A DNA stretch of 64,000 bases from Zeugodacus cucurbitae. Lineage: Eukaryota; Arthropoda; Insecta; Diptera; Tephritidae. The notes beneath the pieces were generated by a model. It was not told where the DNA came from and searched no databases. It saw nothing but the letters and a program-made list of their open reading frames with translations. Made by a program: the position numbers and the translations under genes. This document shows, in pieces, positions 58,250 through 64,000 of the stretch (position 1 is its first letter; each line of letters begins with the position of its first letter). The DNA lies in contig NC_071671.1 in assembly GCF_028554725.1 (NCBI RefSeq), positions 8,236,001 through 8,300,000 of the forward strand, read 5' to 3'.

Positions 58250-60140
58250 CATGACAACTTCGCACGACTCACGTGTGATCTGTCCACCCCCCAGATGATA
58301 CCAGTATTGACAAAATTGGCGATTACCGACTTGGTTGCTTATGCTCGGTAGCTGGTTGCCTTCACATAATGTGATACCTAAATTTTTTAATTTAATAATT
58401 TAATTTAAACAAACTTATGGGAGCTCAGAATTCATTCATTTCACAGTGTTGATTAGAATTTTACGCACTTTATTTATGTACTCTGCGAAAATTGATTTTG
58501 CACCCCCTAATTTTGAATTTTCAAACGCCTTTATTGAACTCATATGATAAACCACCATGCGCATTACTTTCAGCTTCGATACAGCATTGATAATTTCGTA
58601 AATTTCTAAATGAATTACTGCGAAATACTACCACACACACAAATATCGTATTTATCTATTGCAGCAATCAAATGTGCAAATATGTGGCTCAGATTACTGC
58701 GCTGCGCTAGTTCCAACACTAATAATCAGTTATGTTGGTTTGCATGCGCTGCGAATAAAATAAATTATATTCCCAATTTGTACCGAGCGCAACGATATTT
58801 CAATATGTTTGCACACACATACAAATACAAAATTTTAAAATTTTTATAGTGATTTTTTCAAGCCCGGGCCCATTCACACATACGCACACAATGACATGCT
58901 CTCCATTTACCACATAAAATGTCGTTGAAAGCGCACGATTTTTCTTCATTTTCCTGTGCTGCCCATCCACCTCCCCCAAAATATGGACCATTTTTACGCT
59001 TTTTGCATATTTCACTGACCAACACTTTATTTACGCTCCAAATAACATGGAAAGAAGATATACGTTGTGGTGAAATAAAATAAAATAAAATCGTCGCACC
59101 ATTTTTTTCCCCTTAAACAAAGTATGAAATTTTTAAATAAGCCAGTATTTATCCCATATTTTCACATTCACATGCGCCCACCACCTCGCGCGCCCGCAGC
59201 GCAACCGCATAAATGCTATTGAATGCGAAATTGAATGCATTTTGCTTTCAATAAAATGATTATTTTTTATTATTATTATTCGGTTGTACGTGTGTGTGTG
59301 TGTGTGTGTGTTGGTGTGTACAAAGTAGTAGAATGTTTACATCTGTTGATGGTGTGCAAAGTGGCGATTTTTTCACATATCATAAAACTGTGTTTGTGGC
59401 TGTGGCATGTCTTTTAATGTGCTTTTTGCTCTGTTACGCAACTTCCTGCGCTATTTGCATGTGTGCGCGTTGAATTAAACGCTTAACTGGGATTTTTGCA
59501 TTTTCATTGAATTTAACTGCAAACTCACGCAGAATAAATTCTATTAAGTTCACACACATACAAATGCGTTGGTGTGCGTAAATGGTCTGTAACATAGCGC
59601 AGCCCTTTCATATGGTTAGCTGAATGCCAACCTAATTGGCGCTCTTGACAACAGCTGCACTATGCATTTCAAATGTTGATAACGAAAATATCAACTAAAT
59701 TATGCAATGCGAAGTCAGTTTTTGCACCGTTTACGTTACAAAGTAACAACAAAATAAATTGACATTTAAATTGAATATGCTTTACTCTGCAACACGATTA
59801 AGGTGTTGAATTGTAAAGGTTGCTGGAAAAGGTTAACGTGTTTTAATCTCTATTATTAATTATTAAAATCAAATATCAATTAACCCAAATAATCAGATGA
59901 TTTAATATAAAGCAAACAAATAAATTCAGGTCTTATTAGTCTGTGGCGTATCGGCTTCAAAATTTTCAGTTTAACCTTTCTACGTGTATTAGTTTAACCT
60001 TTCTACTTAGGTGTCAAAAAATCAATTTTCACTTTTTAGTTGATTCGGATGGAAGATGAGAGTTGTTTATTTTTAACAGCTGTTTCCCAGAAAACTAGTT
60101 TTCGCACGTTAGCTCCCTTTTCGTAGACCAGGTCACATAT
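58250..60140. other. Non-coding stretch
   Basis: No gene recognised. A TG run (ten units) lies at 59291-59310. A short imperfect duplication of TAGTTTAACCTTTCTAC is at about 59967-60006. Confidence 0.4.
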
Positions 60141-60919
60141 TATGAAATTTATATTTTTTTATTAAGTTTACATTTATTTAGAAAATTTATATTTTTTGCT
60201 TACTTATAAAATTTATAATTTTTTATAATTATTTATAAAATTTATATCTTTTTAGATTTATTTTTAAAATTTATATTTATTTATAAAATTTATATTTTTT
60301 ATAAAATTTATATTAATTTATAAAATGTATGTTTCTTTATAAAATTAATATTAATTTATAAAATTTATATTTTTTTTTATAAAATGTATGTTTTTAATAA
60401 AATTTATATTTTTTTATAAAATTCATGTTTTTTATAAAATTTGTATTTATTAATAAAATTTATATTTTTTATAAAATGTATATATACTTATAAAGTTTAT
60501 ATTTGTTTTTATAAAATGTATATTTATTTATAAAAATTATATTTATTTATAAAATTTATATCTATTTATAAAATTTATGTTTTTTTATAAAATTTATATT
60601 TTTTCATTAAATTTATATTGATTTATAAAATTTATGTTTTTTTATAAAATTAGTATAAATTTATGAAATTTATATTTTTTTATAAAAGTTATATTTTTTC
60701 ATAAAATTTATATTTATTTATTAAATTTATGTTTTTTTATAAAATTAGTATAAATTTATGAAATTTATATTTTTTTATAAAATTAATATATATATTAGTT
60801 TATAAAATTTATACTTTTTTTTTATAAAATTAATAATAATTTATAAAATTTTTATTTTTTAGAAAATTTATATTTTTTTACAAAATTTATATTTATTTAT
60901 AAAATTTATATTATTTTCA
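60141..60919. repeat. AT-only minisatellite, about 780 bp
   Basis: Dozens of copies of a degenerate unit resembling TTTATAAAATTTATATT, spaced about 15-25 bp, almost without G or C. Variants include ATAAAATGTATG and ATAAAATTAATATT. Longer higher-order similarity appears around 60620-60660 and 60730-60770 (TTATGTTTTTTTATAAAATT then AGTATAAATTTATGAAATTT). It has no terminal structures. Confidence 0.93.
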
Positions 60920-60924
60920 TTAAA

Positions 60925-61540
60925 ACATTAATAAACAAAATAGCGGCTTTTAGCTCCTCTCATAACATTTTGAACATTAGTTCTACAGCCATCTTTATCT
61001 CCACAAAATTGATATTTTCATATGGCACTATCGGCATCTAAAACTTTTCATACGATAATGTATAGGACTAACGCGTTTATTGTAACCTCTAGGCAACCAA
61101 ATAGCAATTGCCCGGCTTAAAAATAACAAAGCCGCAGGCTCCGATATATATATTTATTTAATGGAATAAAATAATGTATGGGACTAACGCCACTTATCGA
61201 ACATGCCTTAAGTTAGAAATGATTATTTTCTATACTAATAATTAAATACTATTTTCGGATGTCAAAAGATTACTTTAAACATAACTCAAACCCTCTGATT
61301 GTGCCCTTACCCAGAACATAACAAATTGGTGTTTTATCAGATATTTCATACAATAATATTGTCTTATTAAGAGTAAATTTATTGAAACTCTAACATATAT
61401 TGTTTAAAACACAAAGGTCAATAATCTCCTTAAAATTATATTTAAGAAATTCTTACTGATTTGGATTGTCTGTAGACCACAAGAATTGCGAGTACTCAGA
61501 CACACATTTGTTACTTTAATAATCACAAAAAACAAAAAAG
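60925..61540. other. Non-coding stretch
   Basis: AT-rich DNA between the minisatellite and H2. A short word TATAGGACTAACGC (61059) recurs as TATGGGACTAACGC (61175). Nothing else recognised. Confidence 0.4.
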
Positions 61541-61544
61541 TTTT

Positions 61545-61875
61545 TTTTTTTTAATATTAAAATTTCCAAATTCTTTTGGTAATAGTCATTTCCATGCATT
61601 TAAGCTTACTGATGAAAACGCCGCTAATTTTTTTGTTTCCGATAAGTCAAACAGCCGGAATCGCGTAGGAAGACGAGCCTATTTTTTCGAAGCGGGAGTG
61701 TTCAGAACGCTGTAACTAATGCTTTACACAATATTTTATGCTTAAAATTTATATTTATATTCCCGAAATATATGTTAATAAATTATAATAAACTTAAAAC
61801 TCTAACTATTTACTGGTCGTAGGAAAAAATTCTAAAAAATGCATAAAAAATAAGCTCTCACATGGGATGAGCACC
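61545..61875 (-). mobile_element. TIR element H2 (truncated)
   Basis: Reverse complement of the left half of H1. Aligned landmarks, read on the minus strand, are GGTGCTCATCCCATGTGA, TTTAGAATTTTTTCCTACGA, GTTACAGCGTTCTGAACACT and CGATTCCGGCTG. TTAA at 61876-61879 borders its outer end. The other end is missing. Confidence 0.72.
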
Positions 61876-61879
61876 TTAA

Positions 61880-64000
61880 TTTAATTCTTTAATATTTTTT
61901 AACAAAATACCCAAATTAAATTCATTCACAAATTTGAACTCAATCAACTTATTTTCTTTGCAAGTTTCTTCAAAAACTTTTGGTAATAAAGTGATTTGAG
62001 AACGTTTTACGACTACATTTAAATGCTAATTTTTGTGTTTACCTAAAATTAACATATTGAAAAATTATTATTATTGTGTGCTTGTTGCCCTTTAACAAGC
62101 CGCAGTGTGTCTTCAAAGGAAGGGAAGCGAAGTGAAAGTGTTTTCAAATCAAGCGAATTTAATTTCATAAATTCAACGTTTATATTTATGCGCCAAACCA
62201 ATTATATTCACTTCTTTTGCCGCTGCGATACACCTGAATTTAAAATATGCGGATGCGTTGGAGTTGCTTGTCAACTTTAAGCAAAAGTAAAGCGCACACT
62301 TAGGCGCAACGGCCAAACGATACAAGTGTTGCAATGAGCACGCCGACTCGGTACAGGTGCAGAGTTCTGAGCAAAATTAAATGAAAAAGTGTAACCAAAT
62401 TTTAATAAACTCCGCCAGCAGAAGAAGCGCGTCAACGCCACCTAAGGCCAACATGTCGAATAACACACAAGTTTATCAACTCGCTCAAGAATGTGTCAGC
62501 ATCGTTATTCATGTTGTGTCGCTGCAGCCAATGTACATGTGTGTGTGTTACTCGTCGACTACTAATATTTTGTCTTGCTTTGACTCACTCAACCTGGGTG
62601 TGATGTTTTTGATCCGGTATCCATCACAACCTCCTTGAGTGAGCGATAGCAGGGTAGAATTTCCTCTTTGCCACACGGAAACTGTGTACACAGCTCACAC
62701 ACACACACACACTACATACACATGTGTCAACACATCACACAATGCCTCAACAAAACAACATCGTACAACGCGAAACAGCAAATTGCACAGCGCTAACACC
62801 GAAGCGACGACAACGGTCTCACTCCCCAACACCAACGTCACTGTAATAATATAGAAAATTTATAATTTATAAATTACAAAGTTAGCTGCGAGCTGGAGTG
62901 CGCTCGTGAACAAAAAAATGCGCTAACCTACGATGGCAAGCGATAAAGTCAAATGTTTTATTAAATGTTACGTATACGCCGTGGCTTATCCAGTGTTCGT
63001 TGCGAGAGCCTTTGTTGGAAATTTTGCTACCTGCAGCCAACTAGTGATTATTGTAAAATGAAATTACGACTACATTAGCAGCGGTTATGCATATCTAAGT
63101 GAAATATCTGAGTACTTATTGATAATATTTATTCTAATAAAATAAAGTGACCTTAATCTATTAAAAAAATAATACTATTTCTCTATATACTCACTCAAAG
63201 TTTCTAAACAAGTGTGCTGGTAAAATTCATAGCGGATTTACTACGGCAAATTTCGTTATGTAAATTTCATATTCACGCTTTGCTTTCCTTAGAAAACTCC
63301 TCCTTGGGAAATGGAAATGGAGTTCATTTGAAAGTTATATGAAAGTAAGATGAAAGACTGTGGAGGCGTTGCTGTGGAGCGAAATAGAAATTGTAGATGG
63401 ATGTTGTAAATAAACTAAACTCGTATATAACTTAGTGTTACTTATTGTAACCATATACCCTCGAGCATAATATTTTTATACAAAAGTATAAAAATACAGA
63501 AGGTACGTGTGCGTAAAGGTGTTAGAAATGTAAATTGATATGTTAATGTGAGATAAAAGTATACTTTGCTTATTGATAATCGATACGCAGTTCGTTTGCT
63601 GTTATTATTTTAAGCTTAAAGTTCGATCTCTTAAAGTTAAAGTAGCACTATTGATATCGATATCTTTACTTTTCATGTTATTCTTCAGCTATTCTGCAGT
63701 TTTATGGAACTTATGCGCTTTAATTATTATTATAGCTTTTGTAGATTCCAGCAATTGACAGGAAACTTTCTTTTTCACTATTCCATCAACTGAATATTGT
63801 TTTTGAATACCCAAAAGTGTATTTGAAGCCAAAGTTTTATACTGACCCTTAAGCTCTTAACAAGAATTATTAGACTCCGACCGCTTAATCGGCCTTGACA
63901 TCGGCATCGGCCAAAAAAAAGCCAGATTTGGCCGAATCTTAGCCGATTCCTTTTACTTCTATCGAATGTCACTTATAACAATGCTTTGTTTTTCACTTTT
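61880..64000. other. Non-coding stretch to window end
   Basis: No gene recognised; a CA run is at about 62697-62711. Near the end, a cluster of GGCCGA/TCGGCC words at 63890-63950 (AATCGGCCTTGACATCGG, TTTGGCCGAATCTTAGCCGA) looks like the edge of a short-period repeat. Frames of 61-85 codons have no motif. Confidence 0.4.

Overview
The window looks like non-coding DNA from a true fly, most likely a tephritid fruit fly such as Bactrocera or Zeugodacus. The genus is inferred from remembered repeat families, not proved. It is AT-rich. No reading frame exceeds 203 codons, and none of the longer ones resembles a conserved cellular protein. I found no tRNA, rRNA or CRISPR. What can be supported is a dense graveyard of transposable elements set in single-copy DNA, plus signals suggesting that the window lies inside a very long intron.

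Layout. 1-3.5 kb: the end of a Helitron-like repeat, then three small inverted-repeat elements (G1, K, H1). 5.4-6.65 kb: a second Helitron-like copy. 7.7-8.0 kb: an endonuclease fragment. 9.65-10.75 kb: a LINE reverse-transcriptase remnant (minus). 12.0-12.77 kb: a LINE RNase H/3' end (plus). 14.6 kb: MITE F1. 16.5-17.5 kb: a broken mariner-type transposase (minus). 18.6-19.1 kb: G2. 20.45-21.6 kb: a mini-me/Helitron-like element with five 154-bp repeats. 22.25 kb: F2. 23.06-23.8 kb: a second LINE RT copy. 26.5-26.8 kb: a weak promoter/start-codon candidate. 26.9-27.4 kb: G3. 27.7-28.4 kb and 29.3-29.8 kb: LINE fragments. 30.7-31.76 kb: a second mini-me-like element. 33.1-34.6 kb: a Helitron-like repeat interrupted by a Tigger-like MITE. 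35.7-37.7 kb: foldback-type repeats. 38.1-38.8 kb: a 324-bp tandem duplication. 41.07-42.9 kb: two head-to-tail LINE 3' ends. 46.0-46.8 kb: a second mariner-type pseudogene. 47.1-47.3 kb: a 115-bp duplication. 48.75-49.15 kb: a Jockey-type LINE end. 51.3-52.5 kb: two LINE fragments. 54.36 kb: F3. 54.9-55.83 kb: a stop-riddled transposon-type protein relic that ORF calling misses. 56.8-58.25 kb: a full Helitron-like repeat. 60.14-60.92 kb: an AT minisatellite. 61.5-61.88 kb: H2.

How the parts relate. The LINE pieces fall into at least three lineages: an EEP-nuclease/RT family without visible RNase H, an RNase H family with telomere-like CCTAA tails, and a Jockey-type end. The small inverted-repeat elements are non-autonomous. 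The two Helitron-like families share a common design: subterminal inverted repeats, a GTCY tetranucleotide tract, and a 3' hairpin followed by CTTGTT.

The most interesting signals are two sites on the plus strand, at 21711/21712 and 46964/46965. In each, a well-formed 3' splice site abuts a well-formed 5' splice site with no exon between (CAG/GTGAGT and CAG/GTAAGC). This is the architecture of recursive-splicing ratchet points in giant fly introns. If real, they place the whole window inside one plus-strand intron.
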